From assembly GCA_021809755.1 (NCBI GenBank), contig JAJZJZ010000002.1, positions 31,731 to 95,730 on the forward strand: 64,000 bases of DNA, given 5' to 3'. The notes under the pieces were generated by a model. It was not told the origin of the DNA and did not search any database. It worked only from the letters and a program-made list of their open reading frames with translations. The stretch's first letter is position 1; the number at the start of each line of letters is the position of its first letter. The stretch is from Thermoplasmata archaeon (GTDB lineage: Archaea; Thermoplasmatota; Thermoplasmata; Thermoplasmatales; Thermoplasmataceae). The translations under genes and the position numbers were made by a program. Shown here one piece after another: positions 40,050-50,785 of this stretch.

Positions 40050-40740
40050 TGTTATCAGTCTGTTTATACAATATTGTTAATGTGGGATGACCATATAAGC
40101 TTAATCGATCTGCCGACAAGAATCTGGATTACATTTAATGAAATTGCCTGGATTAATGAATAACCCGCAGGGAGATAGAAACATCCTTCGGCATCATGAA
40201 GAACGATCTCGAGGGGGACAAGACATGACTGCAAATTCATGATTCGGTCAGGGGGATATCCTCAGAATTTTCACGGTATTATATCTCCATTAAGGTATTC
40301 TCAACATCTTGACGGAGAAAGGTCTCAATGGAAAGCCATTGACCAGTGAGTTTCATCCAGAGTTGCTCAACACAAATTTGATCAATCATTGCTTAAAAAC
40401 AATATTCTAATGGATACCAAAGCAAGCGGAGAAGACGGAAGAGATTATGCGGATAAAGTTATTCTAAAAGATTCTGAGGAGCAAGCTTTTTACAGAGATA
40501 CTTGTTCTCAGGAAAGTTGAATGTTATTTTAAGATTCAGGATCGTAAAATCCAACCACTATTTCCTTCGCAATTTTCCTTTTTCGGTTACAGACATGGAT
40601 TCTAAATTTTTCTGAGAAGGTGTATGGAGTATCGGGATATTTGGTATCGGTTGTGAAATCATCGGAACATCATGACTTGGTACCAGTATGGCAGATTAAC
40701 CATAGATATACTTTAATATAGCTACGGTTGATCAACTATA

Positions 40741-41385
40741 ATGAAAATTCCATTGGCAAATCAACTGAAGAAAAGGCAGCAGGTTGAAACCGCGTTTCTT
40801 CAGGATGAAATCATAAGAATCATATATATGACCACAGAGGATTTGGTTTTGCATGGCGGGACGGCTATTTGGAGATGTTATTCTAGTAAGAGATTTTCTG
40901 AAGACCTTTACTTTTACTCATCCTCATTCCCAACTCTCACTAAACAGTTTGAAAAAAGGGCATCATCTCAAGGGCTTATGATTACAAAAATAAAGGATAC
41001 GGGCAATGTTATAGTTTCCACTGTTTCAAACGGCAAAACAAGCGTGAAACTTGAGGTAAATCATGTAAGAAAGGTAGAAGGAACAATAACAACATATGAA
41101 CTCACAGACGGTACGGAAATAGAAATACTAAGTCTCACACCTGATCAATTTATAGAAGAGAAAATTAACGCATATAGTGACAGGCGTTACATTAGAGACA
41201 TATACGACATTTACCACCTGGTTAAATCATGCCGTATACTGGAATCTACCCGAACAAATCTTAGACAATTTTTGCAGAATATTCAGCATCCTGTGGATGA
41301 ACCCATTCTCAAGTCAATCGTTTATATGGGGCTTGCGCCAACCTTTGATCGCATGGTTAACGAGATAGGGAGAAACATTGCATGA
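40741..41385 (+). CDS. AbiEii-like nucleotidyltransferase, copy 3, with DLYF replacing DLDF
   Basis: LHGGTAIWRCYSSKRFSEDLYFY; FIEEKINAYSDRRYIRDIYDIYHL. Confidence 0.85.
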   Translation: MKIPLANQLKKRQQVETAFLQDEIIRIIYMTTEDLVLHGGTAIWRCYSSKRFSEDLYFYSSSFPTLTKQFEKRASSQGLMITKIKDTGNVIVSTVSNGKTSVKLEVNHVRKVEGTITTYELTDGTEIEILSLTPDQFIEEKINAYSDRRYIRDIYDIYHLVKSCRILESTRTNLRQFLQNIQHPVDEPILKSIVYMGLAPTFDRMVNEIGRNIA

Positions 41386-41972
41386 AGTTCATGAAGCAGT
41401 TTATAGAGGAGTTCAGCAAAAAGCCTGCCTTTGGAATTGATGAAGTTAAGACGTTCATTAGGAGGAGAAATGCATCTGAGGGATATCACAAACTTCTGAT
41501 TCAGAACTTGCTTAAATCAGGTCGGATTTACAAAATAACCAGGGGTGCCTATACGTTCTACGACGAAGTACAATATGTCGGATTTGCTTTTCCTCCATTC
41601 TACTATGGCCTTGAGGATGCCCTTTCATTAAGGGGATTATGGGAACAGGAAACCAACCCTGTTATTATAACACCAAGAAAAGTGAGGAATGGGATTAGGC
41701 AATTCGACTCCCGTAACTATCTCGTGAGACGAATTAAGAGAGATATGTTCTTCGGATATACACTATTGAAATATGAACAATTTTACATCCCGGTATCTGA
41801 CATAGAAAAAACCTTGATCGATCTGGTTTATTTTGATATAAGAATACCAGATGAAATTATTTCCACCGTGATCAAGAAAATGAATCGGGAAACTTTCAAT
41901 AGCTACCTGACAGAATTACCGCAATATCTCTCAAACCGGATTAGAATTATTGTTCGCAAAAAGAAATGGTGA
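41382..41972 (+). CDS. AbiEi-like partner, copy 3 (downstream of the toxin-like gene)
   Basis: LLKSGRIYKITRGAYTFYD; YYGLEDALSLRGLWEQETNPVIITPRKVR; DIEKTLIDLVYF; ATGA overlap. Confidence 0.82.
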   Translation: MKFMKQFIEEFSKKPAFGIDEVKTFIRRRNASEGYHKLLIQNLLKSGRIYKITRGAYTFYDEVQYVGFAFPPFYYGLEDALSLRGLWEQETNPVIITPRKVRNGIRQFDSRNYLVRRIKRDMFFGYTLLKYEQFYIPVSDIEKTLIDLVYFDIRIPDEIISTVIKKMNRETFNSYLTELPQYLSNRIRIIVRKKKW

Positions 41973-42149
41973 AGTGAAAGCAGTTACTCCTTTACGATTG
42001 GTGACCATTCCAAGTTGAGCAATAGATCGAAAATATATCTCTTCAGACTGATATGCATCAGTTAAATCTGCACATCTCCTGCCCTATCAAATCGATCATA
42101 TTAGATCGCCCCTATTGTTTTCTTCTTGTTTTTAAGAACGACTGGGTAT

Positions 42150-42509
42150 TCAAATCCTCATAGTATCAGTTCTGAAGTCCAGTTTCAGTCCAATCATTTG
42201 AAGTATTTCCACTCCAATTATAGCTGGAAAATCTATATTTTCGAGAATTATAAATTCCGGTTCAGGAATTATAATCCCATTCAGTTTTAGATACTCGAAT
42301 GTCAATGAACCATGTAATTCCTTGGACGATGACCCTGGTATAGAAACAGGAATTTCACTGTAAGACATAAATCCAAGTTGTTCTGGTCTAATTCCACTGG
42401 GTAATACAGCATTTATGTAGTTACCTTCAGCTCCAGAATCTATCAATGCGGAGAATTTGGCACTCTTGCTTGTGCCCTTTACTTCAATCTGTTCGATGAT
42501 CAATCCCAT
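42150..42509 (-). CDS. Retropepsin-like (clan AA) aspartic protease
   Basis: FSALIDSGAEGNYI active-site motif and AIIGVEILQMIGLKLDF. Confidence 0.8.
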   Translation of the reverse strand: MGLIIEQIEVKGTSKSAKFSALIDSGAEGNYINAVLPSGIRPEQLGFMSYSEIPVSIPGSSSKELHGSLTFEYLKLNGIIIPEPEFIILENIDFPAIIGVEILQMIGLKLDFRTDTMRI

Positions 42510-42523
42510 GTGAAAGAGTGTCC

Positions 42524-42775
42524 TTATGTCGGGTTCTCTTTGAATGCCTCAACCTTTCTGGTAGAATCATTTATCACCAATGAGGCAATAATTCCTGCCT
42601 TTTGCTTTTTATCCCCAACTTCTATGTCTCTTGAATAGACAACAATAACACTCCAATAGCCCTGATAGAATTTTGCAGATGCAATCCTAGCTGGTCCGTC
42701 TATACCCAAATCCTTAAGGTGTTTTTCGACAACGAGTCTCACATCCTTAATATCCATCTGGACTTCCTGATCCAT
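42524..42775 (-). CDS. Small hypothetical protein upstream of the aspartic protease
   Basis: 83-aa coding-like ORF, same strand, 14-bp gap. Confidence 0.6.
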   Translation of the reverse strand: MDQEVQMDIKDVRLVVEKHLKDLGIDGPARIASAKFYQGYWSVIVVYSRDIEVGDKKQKAGIIASLVINDSTRKVEAFKENPT

Positions 42776-43003
42776 ACTATATACATTATTGTGTCTTTAA
42801 TAAACATTGTTTTGGATTGCCGTCATTAGATTTTCTATCAAAAATGCAATTCGAGAACAAAGTTTTAAGTTTTGATAAATATAATTATCTTCAAGATACT
42901 ATATTTATGGGTCCGACCTGATTTAGACGTATGTCATATGAAGCAATACCAAGTTGAAATATTAAATGAAAAGCCTTATACCTTAAATTCTATTAGACAA
43001 ATT

Positions 43004-43219
43004 ATGAGATTCACGGTGGTCCTGGAAAAAGATGAGGACGGGGTATACGTAGCCACAGTTCCAGCTTTACCCGGATGCATATCAGATGGCAACAGTGTAG
43101 AAGAGGCTATGTCAAACATAAAGGAGGCTATTCGTGGATTTATAGAGGACATGAAAGCGGACGGAGAGACTATTCCTCACGATATAGACATAATCGGAAA
43201 TGTTGAACTGAATGCCTAA
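43004..43219 (+). CDS. hicB: HicB-family antitoxin
   Basis: MRFTVVLEKDEDGVYVATVPALPGCISDGNSVEEAMSNIKEAIRGFIEDM; ATG at 43004 preferred over the longer ORF. Confidence 0.93.
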   Translation: MRFTVVLEKDEDGVYVATVPALPGCISDGNSVEEAMSNIKEAIRGFIEDMKADGETIPHDIDIIGNVELNA

Positions 43220-43433
43220 ACTCCCCTCCGTCTCTGGTAAGGATGCAGTAAAAGCTCTTTCTAAAGTTGGATTTGAATTCAGGCGGCAGGTTGGTAGTCA
43301 TATGATACTGAAGCGAGAACTGGATGGAAAGAGAGTAGCGATTCCTAACCATGATGAATTACCTAAAGGTACGCTGAGAGCAATAATCCGGCAGTGCGAT
43401 CTTACTGTTGAGGAGTTTGCCAAATTGCTGTAA
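43212..43433 (+). CDS. hicA: HicA-family mRNA interferase toxin
   Basis: KLPSVSGKDAVKALSKVGFEFRRQVGSHMILKR...IPNHDELPKGTLRAIIRQ; catalytic H in GSHMIL. Confidence 0.94.
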   Translation: MPKLPSVSGKDAVKALSKVGFEFRRQVGSHMILKRELDGKRVAIPNHDELPKGTLRAIIRQCDLTVEEFAKLL

Positions 43434-43502
43434 AATCTCATGAATTTCAAAATCCATAATTCAAAGCAATTGGATTGAGATTAGTAGATCGACTATTCTT
43501 CG

Positions 43503-43982
43503 TCACTGGGCTTCTTTTTTCCTTTTTGAAACATAATCTCCAGGTATCATCTGAAATGCAATGTTGGCTCTGTTCCATGAGTTTATGCTTATTACCGCTC
43601 CAGTTAGTTCGACGAGTTCAACCTCGTTAAATTCTTTACTGACTTCCTCAAACAGTTCATTGGTGATGTGATTTTCAGAAATTAGAGTAACCGCCTCAGT
43701 CCACTTAAGTGCCATTTTTTCACGGTTCGTAAACTGTGGAGATTCTTGCCATGCATTTAGAAGAAAAATCCTCTGAGGAGATTCGCCAGATTCCATCGCA
43801 TCCTTGGTATGCATATCTAGGCACCATGCGCATCCATTTATTTGGGATGCCCTTATTTCTACCAAGTCTAGAAGGCCTCTTTCTAGGTTGCTATTAGCCA
43901 GGTATCTTGAAAAGCCAAGCATTGCACTATACAGTCCGGGAGACACTGTTTTATAATTCGTTCTCTTAAACATGAAATCCAA
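43503..43982 (-). CDS. Carboxymuconolactone decarboxylase/AhpD-like protein
   Basis: LVEIRASQINGCAWCLDMHTKDAMESGE (CxxC...H). Confidence 0.92.
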   Translation of the reverse strand: MDFMFKRTNYKTVSPGLYSAMLGFSRYLANSNLERGLLDLVEIRASQINGCAWCLDMHTKDAMESGESPQRIFLLNAWQESPQFTNREKMALKWTEAVTLISENHITNELFEEVSKEFNEVELVELTGAVISINSWNRANIAFQMIPGDYVSKRKKEAQ

Positions 43983-44470
43983 AGAGTTATTCCTGATTAT
44001 GATTTAACAATGATGATGTCGCATTTTCGTTGACGTCCAACTACGGGCTGTAAGACACTGGAGTTCATAAAGAGCGCAAACAATTTATTTTCTTGTTTCG
44101 TGGAAATCTATTCTATCCACTTCCCGTTTTCTTATCCACTTTATCAACCAAAAGTTGACAATGTCTAGCAATTAGGCATGGAACTACACAAAATACAGGA
44201 TGATATCTTTTCAAAGACTTTGTCCTTGATTGGTTTGGTTCCCTATTGTGAGAGAAGACCAACTTCTTAGCAATCATCACTTTTTTATTAGACTTTCGCT
44301 AACCAATGGGTATTTGTCAGGTAATCTTGTTAGTCCTACGGCTACGACTTTTCAGGCATTCTTGCGTTATTCTTGTAGCTTATTTTTTAGAGACTTGGTA
44401 CACTTGGAGTCAAGAATCTCAAAGTACTTCAGGGATGTATTATCTTATGGACTTACTTATAACTGTAAAT

Positions 44471-44541
44471 GGGCCCGACCGGATTCGAACCGGTGACCTT
44501 CTCCGTGTCAGGGAGACATCATACCGCTAGACTACGAGCCC
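44471..44541 (-). tRNA. tRNA-Val (GAC anticodon)
   Basis: Reverse strand gggctcgta...tctccctGACacggaga...ggttcgaatccggtcgggccc folds as a cloverleaf; anticodon loop ctGACac. Confidence 0.92.
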
Positions 44542-44634
44542 TTTAGGGTTGATAAAATAAGGGTTATTTATGTTTTCTAAAGGTTTATTCTTCATCTGGA
44601 GGAGCTACAAACAAACTAATATTCACATATTCAT

Positions 44635-45486
44635 ATGGCGTATATGGAAAATATCATTTACCTTCATGGGGGCGTTGGAGGGCATACCGACTATTCTGAA
44701 AGAGTTCGTGGTTATGCAATGAATTCCATGACAGGAGATTCACTTGAATCAGCCATACATGGAGTTTTGCAGCTGGAAGATGACCCTGATTTCAATGCAG
44801 GAACCGGATCTTATCCCAGAATAGATGGTAGTATTCAGATGGATGCTGCTGTGATGACTGAGAAGACATTCGGATCTGTAATAGCAATAGAACACGTTAG
44901 AAATCCTGTTCTTGTGGCAAGAGATGTAATGGAGAAATCACCGCATGTTATGATGTCCGGAGACGGTGCAATTGAATTCGCAAGGAAAATGGGTCACGGA
45001 TTCTATGATGTATCAACAGAGAGAACCTTGGAAAGGCACATAAAAATGCTAACCAAGATTAAGGAGGGAACTGACAGCCTCAATGATAAAGAAAAATTTA
45101 TCAGGGATATTCTTGGATTTGGGGAAAGTACAGGTGATACTGTAGGGGCTATTGCAAGGATTAATGGAAAATTCGCTGTTGCTGTTTCAACCGGAGGATC
45201 GGTTCCAATGCTCAGGGGTAGGGTAGGAGATACTCCAATAATCGGTTGTGGCTTTTATTGTGGGCCAAAGGGAGGGATTGTAACAACCGGCATAGGCGAG
45301 GAGATTGCCAAAAGAATGCTTTGTTACAATATATATAATCAAATAGGTTCCGATTCGCTGAAAAACATACTTGACGATGCAGTAAAGGATTTTGGCGATA
45401 TTCTTGTGGGAATTATCGCTGTTACACGAGATGAATATGCAAGCTCTGCTAATGGCAACATGTCCACAGGAATCCATATATTTTGA
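44635..45486 (+). CDS. Isoaspartyl peptidase/L-asparaginase (Ntn hydrolase)
   Basis: DFNAGTGSYPRIDGSIQMDAAVMTE and GDTVGAIARINGKFAVAVSTGG (nucleophile Thr). Confidence 0.92.
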   Translation: MAYMENIIYLHGGVGGHTDYSERVRGYAMNSMTGDSLESAIHGVLQLEDDPDFNAGTGSYPRIDGSIQMDAAVMTEKTFGSVIAIEHVRNPVLVARDVMEKSPHVMMSGDGAIEFARKMGHGFYDVSTERTLERHIKMLTKIKEGTDSLNDKEKFIRDILGFGESTGDTVGAIARINGKFAVAVSTGGSVPMLRGRVGDTPIIGCGFYCGPKGGIVTTGIGEEIAKRMLCYNIYNQIGSDSLKNILDDAVKDFGDILVGIIAVTRDEYASSANGNMSTGIHIF

Positions 45487-45535
45487 AAAAGGGGCGTGTC
45501 AAAATTTATATGCTGCAATCCAATGATAGTGAGAT

Positions 45536-46594
45536 ATGGAGTTTGAAAAGTTCCGGACCATGCAGTTCCCAAGGGACATTTATGTAGGTCACGGCGTTCT
45601 TTCACAGATCAAGAATATTGCCAAACGAAATATACGTGAGGGAACAGTTGTTATTATTACTGGAGAAAACACCATCAAACTTGCAGGCAATGAGGTCTCA
45701 AATCATCTCTCAGACGCATCAATCGACAATCATATTATCGTTACAGGCGGTGCTACATATGAAAACCTTGAGTCATGCATATCGCAATCCAAGGAATTCA
45801 ATGCCGGCCTTATGGTTGGAGTAGGAGGAGGAAGCAAGATCGACCTTGCCAAGAAAATTGCATATATTTTGAATATTCCATTTGTTAGCGTCCCAACAAC
45901 ACCAAGCCACGATGGCATTGCATCTCCCAGAGCTTCAATTAAAAAGGATGGATGGTCAGTTTCTGAACAAGCTGCAATGCCTGTTTCCATAATAGCAGAT
46001 ACATCCATAATGGTAAAGGTTCCATTCAAATATCTGGCTGCAGGGGCTGCAGATGTAATTTCAAACGAAACTGCAATACTCGACTGGAAACTTGCAAACA
46101 GGATCAAAGGTGAGGAGTTCAGCAGCAGTGCAGCAGCAATAGCTGAATATGCTGCAAAGGAACTTATTGAGAAGGCGCATCTAATTCTTCCTGGAGTAGA
46201 GGAGTCGGTATGGCTTGTAGTTAAGCAGATACTCGCATCCGGAACATCCATGGCAATAGCATCATCATCGAGACCTGCCAGTGGCAGCGAACATCTCATA
46301 GCTCACAACCTTGAAAATCTTACTCCCGGAAAAGCTATTCATGGGGAGCAGTGTGCAATAGGTTCCGTAGTATCCATGTTCCTTCATGGAGGAGATTGGA
46401 AATCTCTGGTTTCAACATATTCAAAATTTGGTTTGTCCGTTAAGGCAAAGGATTATGGAATTCCTGAGGATTTAATGATTGAGGCTGTGAGAACTGCTCA
46501 CAGAATAAGGAAGGAAAGATATACTATTTTAGGAGAAGTAGATTTAAGCAGAGAAGCATCTCAAAACGCTCTCTATATAACTGGAATACTTTAA
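45536..46594 (+). CDS. egsA: sn-glycerol-1-phosphate dehydrogenase
   Basis: PRDIYVGHGVLSQI, GVGGGSKIDLAKKIAY, SVPTTPSHDGIASPRASI, HGEQCAIGSVV. Confidence 0.95.
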   Translation: MEFEKFRTMQFPRDIYVGHGVLSQIKNIAKRNIREGTVVIITGENTIKLAGNEVSNHLSDASIDNHIIVTGGATYENLESCISQSKEFNAGLMVGVGGGSKIDLAKKIAYILNIPFVSVPTTPSHDGIASPRASIKKDGWSVSEQAAMPVSIIADTSIMVKVPFKYLAAGAADVISNETAILDWKLANRIKGEEFSSSAAAIAEYAAKELIEKAHLILPGVEESVWLVVKQILASGTSMAIASSSRPASGSEHLIAHNLENLTPGKAIHGEQCAIGSVVSMFLHGGDWKSLVSTYSKFGLSVKAKDYGIPEDLMIEAVRTAHRIRKERYTILGEVDLSREASQNALYITGIL

Positions 46595-46602
46595 GGTGGT
46601 AA

Positions 46603-47046
46603 TTGTTTATGTCAAAAATTTCGCTCATTGGAGTTGATCAGGCACGGGAGGGTAACATCTTCACATTTGTTACTCCTCTGCAAACGTGCGGGGAATGCAG
46701 GATAAAGAATGTATGCTTCAATCTTGAAGCTGGAAAAACCTACCGGATTTCAAAGGTAAGGGAGAAAGTCAATCCCTGCTTTGTTTATAACCAGGGGAAG
46801 GTGTCCACAATTGAGGTAGAGGAAGTTGAAGAATCTCTCAATATAAGATATGGTAACAGGCTTCAGGAAGGATCCACGATCAACGTTTCAGGAATGAAAT
46901 GTGATCATTTGTCATGCCCGGAGATAGAGACCTGCAATCTCATCCATAAGAAGGATTCAATGAAAGTTACGGTTGATAGGATCACTGAAAAGATCGACTG
47001 TCCAAAGGGATATGACATGAGAAGAGTTTCTGTAAAGATCCTTTGA
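46603..47046 (+). CDS. UPF0179-family protein
   Basis: Cys-rich TPLQTCGECRIKNVCFNLEAGKTYRI and CDHLSCPEIETCN; typical archaeal family. Confidence 0.85.
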   Translation: MFMSKISLIGVDQAREGNIFTFVTPLQTCGECRIKNVCFNLEAGKTYRISKVREKVNPCFVYNQGKVSTIEVEEVEESLNIRYGNRLQEGSTINVSGMKCDHLSCPEIETCNLIHKKDSMKVTVDRITEKIDCPKGYDMRRVSVKIL

Positions 47047-47047
47047 A

Positions 47048-48211
47048 ATGTCTCTGAAGATAGGAATCATTGGGAAGCCCAATTCAGGCAAATCAACCCT
47101 TTTTTCTGCACTCACTGGAACAGCGGTTGCCATAGGAAATTATCCTTTTACCACAACCAGCACGGAAGTGGGGGTAGCATATATAACAAATAAGTGTCCT
47201 CATTTAGAGATTAATGTTCCGTGCAATCCCAATTATGGAAGATGCCTGAACGGAATCAGGGAAATACCCATAGAGATTGCAGATGTTCCAGGTCTTGTGG
47301 AGGGTGCAAGTCAGGGAAAGGGCATGGGTAACCAGTTTCTTGACAGTGTGAGTGATCTCAATGCAATAGTAAATCTGGTAAACCCAATGGGCGATGACGG
47401 GAAACCCCTCACCCCGGAAGGCATTGAAAAAGCTGCCTCAGAAACAGAGAATGAAATCTTCACATGGTTTGCATCAAGGATTTCCAGAGACTGGCAGAGA
47501 TTTGCGAAAAAAGAGGATGCAACAGATTCACCACTGGATGAGAAACTCATCACAAAGATGTCTTTTTTTGGGATTAACAGGGAGCAGATTAAGATTGTAC
47601 TTTCCAGGGAATCTTTTCCACATGCGCTTTCAGCATGGTCAGAAGATGATTTTATGAATTTTTCCAGATCCGTTTTCAAGCACATCAAGCCTGTTATCCG
47701 GGTTGTAAACAAAGGAGATCTGATTCATGATGTGAATACAATGGAAAGGTTGCCGGAAATGGGATATTCCATCATAAGCGCTGATTATGAGCTTTCAATA
47801 TGGAAGGCACTAAATCATGGACTCATTGATTCTCCTGAATCCATAAAACCTAAGGAAAATGCCAGTTCTGCACAGAAAAACGCACTATCCCAGATATCAT
47901 CACTCTTCTCAAGTGGAAAAATATTGAGAATTTCCAGTATGTTTAGTAGGATAATATACGATTATCTGCAATATATTGTTGTATACCCAGTATACGATGA
48001 ATCAAAATGGACTGATAAAAAGGGGAAGGTTCTTCCCGATGCTTTTCTTATGAAACATTCATCGACAGCGGAAGATCTTGCCTATATGATCCACACGGAT
48101 ATTGGCGAAGGTTTCATAAGGGCTGTTGATGGTCGAACAAGAATGATACTTGGAAGGAATTATGAATTGAAAGATCGGGATGTTATAAGGATCGTATCAA
48201 AGACGAAATAG
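47048..48211 (+). CDS. YchF/OBG-type GTPase
   Basis: GIIGKPNSGKSTLFSALTG, IADVPGLVEGASQGKGMGNQFLD, C-terminal TGS-like domain. Confidence 0.94.
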   Translation: MSLKIGIIGKPNSGKSTLFSALTGTAVAIGNYPFTTTSTEVGVAYITNKCPHLEINVPCNPNYGRCLNGIREIPIEIADVPGLVEGASQGKGMGNQFLDSVSDLNAIVNLVNPMGDDGKPLTPEGIEKAASETENEIFTWFASRISRDWQRFAKKEDATDSPLDEKLITKMSFFGINREQIKIVLSRESFPHALSAWSEDDFMNFSRSVFKHIKPVIRVVNKGDLIHDVNTMERLPEMGYSIISADYELSIWKALNHGLIDSPESIKPKENASSAQKNALSQISSLFSSGKILRISSMFSRIIYDYLQYIVVYPVYDESKWTDKKGKVLPDAFLMKHSSTAEDLAYMIHTDIGEGFIRAVDGRTRMILGRNYELKDRDVIRIVSKTK

Positions 48212-48259
48212 TTATACTATTTCAATAATACTTTTTAAGTTGTATTCCCTTATCATTCA

Positions 48260-48706
48260 ATGGACCAAAAGGAAACCGCTCTGGGTACAGTCATAGTTTT
48301 AATAGGCATTCTGTTCATATTGCTCAGAAATTATTATGTTGCCGTGGTACTCATAATCGTGGGCGGTTACTTTCTTTATAGAGGTATCAGGAGTCCATCA
48401 GATGGTCAGATAGCAAAGCGAGCTAATTCATTGATTTATAATGAGATTTACAAAAAGGGTATAGATAAAATCAGATCTGGGACTATGAATGTGACTGAGG
48501 AGCAATTCAGCAGCGTTATGGAAAAGATAGCCTGGATATTTGGCAGGCAATCCCTCATGCCGCAAATAGGATTCGATGCAGTTTATCTTCACTACCAGAA
48601 GGAATCAGATGCTGCGGAAAATCTTGAGAGACTCCAACGAGAGGGAATAAAAGCCTCAATAGTGCAGGATAAGTCAGACTGGCAAATAATGATTGAATTC
48701 AAATAA
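48260..48706 (+). CDS. Hypothetical membrane protein
   Basis: Two TM segments, then soluble domain; coding composition. Confidence 0.6.
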   Translation: MDQKETALGTVIVLIGILFILLRNYYVAVVLIIVGGYFLYRGIRSPSDGQIAKRANSLIYNEIYKKGIDKIRSGTMNVTEEQFSSVMEKIAWIFGRQSLMPQIGFDAVYLHYQKESDAAENLERLQREGIKASIVQDKSDWQIMIEFK

Positions 48707-48790
48707 AGCATGAGATTGGGTAATAATAACTATTTTAGATTGGTTCTAGTTGATTTAATTTAAAACACATATTATATATAATTATTATTT

Positions 48791-49600
48791 ATGCTGGAAT
48801 TTATGGGTCAACCCAATATTGGAAATACCTTACGCTGTTCCTTTTGTCTTGGAATGAACACTGTTAATGATACAATATGCAGCACTTGTGGAAAGCCTTT
48901 ACATAGTGTTGCCAGTACCATCCCTGTGGAAACTTATGCAGAAGTGAATAACAGTGTGAGGTTTGATGAAGATATATCAAATACGATTACGGGTTTATTA
49001 TTGTTAGCAATTGGAACAGCAATTGCCTGGGTACCCATAGTTAAGTACTTAGGCTTAATTCTTAATTTTGTTGGAGTGATCCTCATATTTTTGAATCGTA
49101 AAGAGTTCAATTCCAGGCACAGCACATACGTGGTTCTATCCATAGTTATATATGTCACATCTTTTATAACTGTATTTTACTCGTCTTCCACAACAACCGT
49201 CGTAGGTTCATATTATTCCTCAGGCCTTGCCCAGAAAGAAACATTGATCATGAATCAACTTAAAGGAGAAATAATTGCTGCCGTCTTAAGCGCAATCATA
49301 GGCTCAATAGCCTATTTCTTTATCACAATTGCATTACAGGATGCTTTGGGTAAATTGCTTCTGGCATGCGGTCTAGTCTCCTCATTTATTATTGAACTGT
49401 TAATGGGGAGTATACTTTATGATTCCATATCCACAATAGTCAACAATGCATTTTCCGGCGTTACTTATAATTCAGCGCCAATAAAGTCGCTAATAAACAA
49501 TTTAACAGTTCTATCATTGCTTGGAATAATTCCCGATATACTCTTCGCTGTAGCCTATTTAAGACTACGTAGCGTGTTGGATGATGAAATCATTGCATGA
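48791..49600 (+). CDS. Zinc-ribbon plus multi-TM protein (DUF973-like), tandem paralog A
   Basis: CSFCLGMNTVNDTICSTCGKPL zinc ribbon; DISNTITGLLLLAIGTAIAWVPIVKYLG shared with paralog B. Confidence 0.75.
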   Translation: MLEFMGQPNIGNTLRCSFCLGMNTVNDTICSTCGKPLHSVASTIPVETYAEVNNSVRFDEDISNTITGLLLLAIGTAIAWVPIVKYLGLILNFVGVILIFLNRKEFNSRHSTYVVLSIVIYVTSFITVFYSSSTTTVVGSYYSSGLAQKETLIMNQLKGEIIAAVLSAIIGSIAYFFITIALQDALGKLLLACGLVSSFIIELLMGSILYDSISTIVNNAFSGVTYNSAPIKSLINNLTVLSLLGIIPDILFAVAYLRLRSVLDDEIIA

Positions 49601-49821
49601 ACGAAAAAAATTAATTTTTTCTGTTTTAAAATCAAATTCATCCGGGATTTCTATTTTATAATATGTCTGTTCACAGAAGTAAATTTAAGGGTGCAATTCA
49701 ATACTTCATAGGGGATTAGATATTATATTCAAACTGATAAATCTGTATCTTTACTTACTTCAATAGATTAATTTTGCTATGATAAAATTATATATATCCT
49801 GATTATCAACACCAGAAATTT

Positions 49822-50649
49822 ATGGATAATAAAAACAATGAGCAAACCATTCGCTGCCCCTATTGCATGGCTACAAATCCAATAACTGCTGCAATTTGCG
49901 AAACTTGCGGTAAATCTTTAACGGAGGCGCCTCAAAACAATTTAGCAATGGCAGATTCTAAGGTAAACAATAATGTAAAGTTCGAAGGCGATATATCTAA
50001 TACAATTACTGGGCTCCTTTTGCTTGGAATTGGGACAGGTATAGCATGGATTCCATACATTCAATATTTAGGATTTTTGCTTAATTTTATAGGAGTCATT
50101 TTAATTTTCCTAAACAGGCATAACTTTGAATCAAAACATTCTACCTTTGTAATATTATCCATAATTATTTACGTGTTTTCCATTATCATTGGAGTAATTG
50201 CAGGTGTGGCCGGTACTCTGAGCATAGTTTCTAGTACTATCACCTCTTCAACCGTCTCTCAGAGCACGATCACATCTGAAATTCAGAGTATAATAATATC
50301 AACAATAATAGCAGGAATGATTGGTTCATTAGCTTATTTCACAATAACATACGGTCTGCAAGATGAGAAGGGTAAATTAATTCTGTTAATCGGTATGATT
50401 TCATATTTTATTGTGGAAGTCATTGTAGGTTCCATATTGTACAGTTCACTGACATCGACTGTCAAAAGCATATTTTCATCAGGTTCTCTAAACCAATCCA
50501 AATTAGAAGCTTTCTCTACAACTATCTCAATATATGCTATGTTAGCAGTAATACCCCTTGTAATTTACGCATTTGCATATTTGAGAATCCGGTCAATAAT
50601 AGGAAAGGAGGCGGGATATGGGAAAAACGATGATTCTGCACCAGCGTGA
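49822..50649 (+). CDS. Zinc-ribbon plus multi-TM protein (DUF973-like), tandem paralog B
   Basis: CPYCMATNPITAAICETCGKSL; DISNTITGLLLLGIGTGIAWIPYIQYLG. Confidence 0.75.
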   Translation: MDNKNNEQTIRCPYCMATNPITAAICETCGKSLTEAPQNNLAMADSKVNNNVKFEGDISNTITGLLLLGIGTGIAWIPYIQYLGFLLNFIGVILIFLNRHNFESKHSTFVILSIIIYVFSIIIGVIAGVAGTLSIVSSTITSSTVSQSTITSEIQSIIISTIIAGMIGSLAYFTITYGLQDEKGKLILLIGMISYFIVEVIVGSILYSSLTSTVKSIFSSGSLNQSKLEAFSTTISIYAMLAVIPLVIYAFAYLRIRSIIGKEAGYGKNDDSAPA

Positions 50650-50785
50650 TTTTTTAAGTGTAATAGAGAGAAAATTGAATATTGCAAATTAAGAACATTG
50701 CATCCCAAAAGGATTTATATTCTCCTCTCATTTACCGGTTTACCTATCTCTGATAGTAATTTAAGATCATATTAAAGGTGATTTA

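Noticed and set aside
42872-43003. 44-aa N-terminal extension of HicB in the ORF track
   Set aside because: HicB proteins begin at MRFTVVLE; upstream residues look non-coding.
44230-44530. Overlapping ORFs 44230-44496 and 44306-44530
   Set aside because: Run into the tRNA-Val gene; GPDRIRTGDL is the familiar spurious translation of a tRNA T-arm region.
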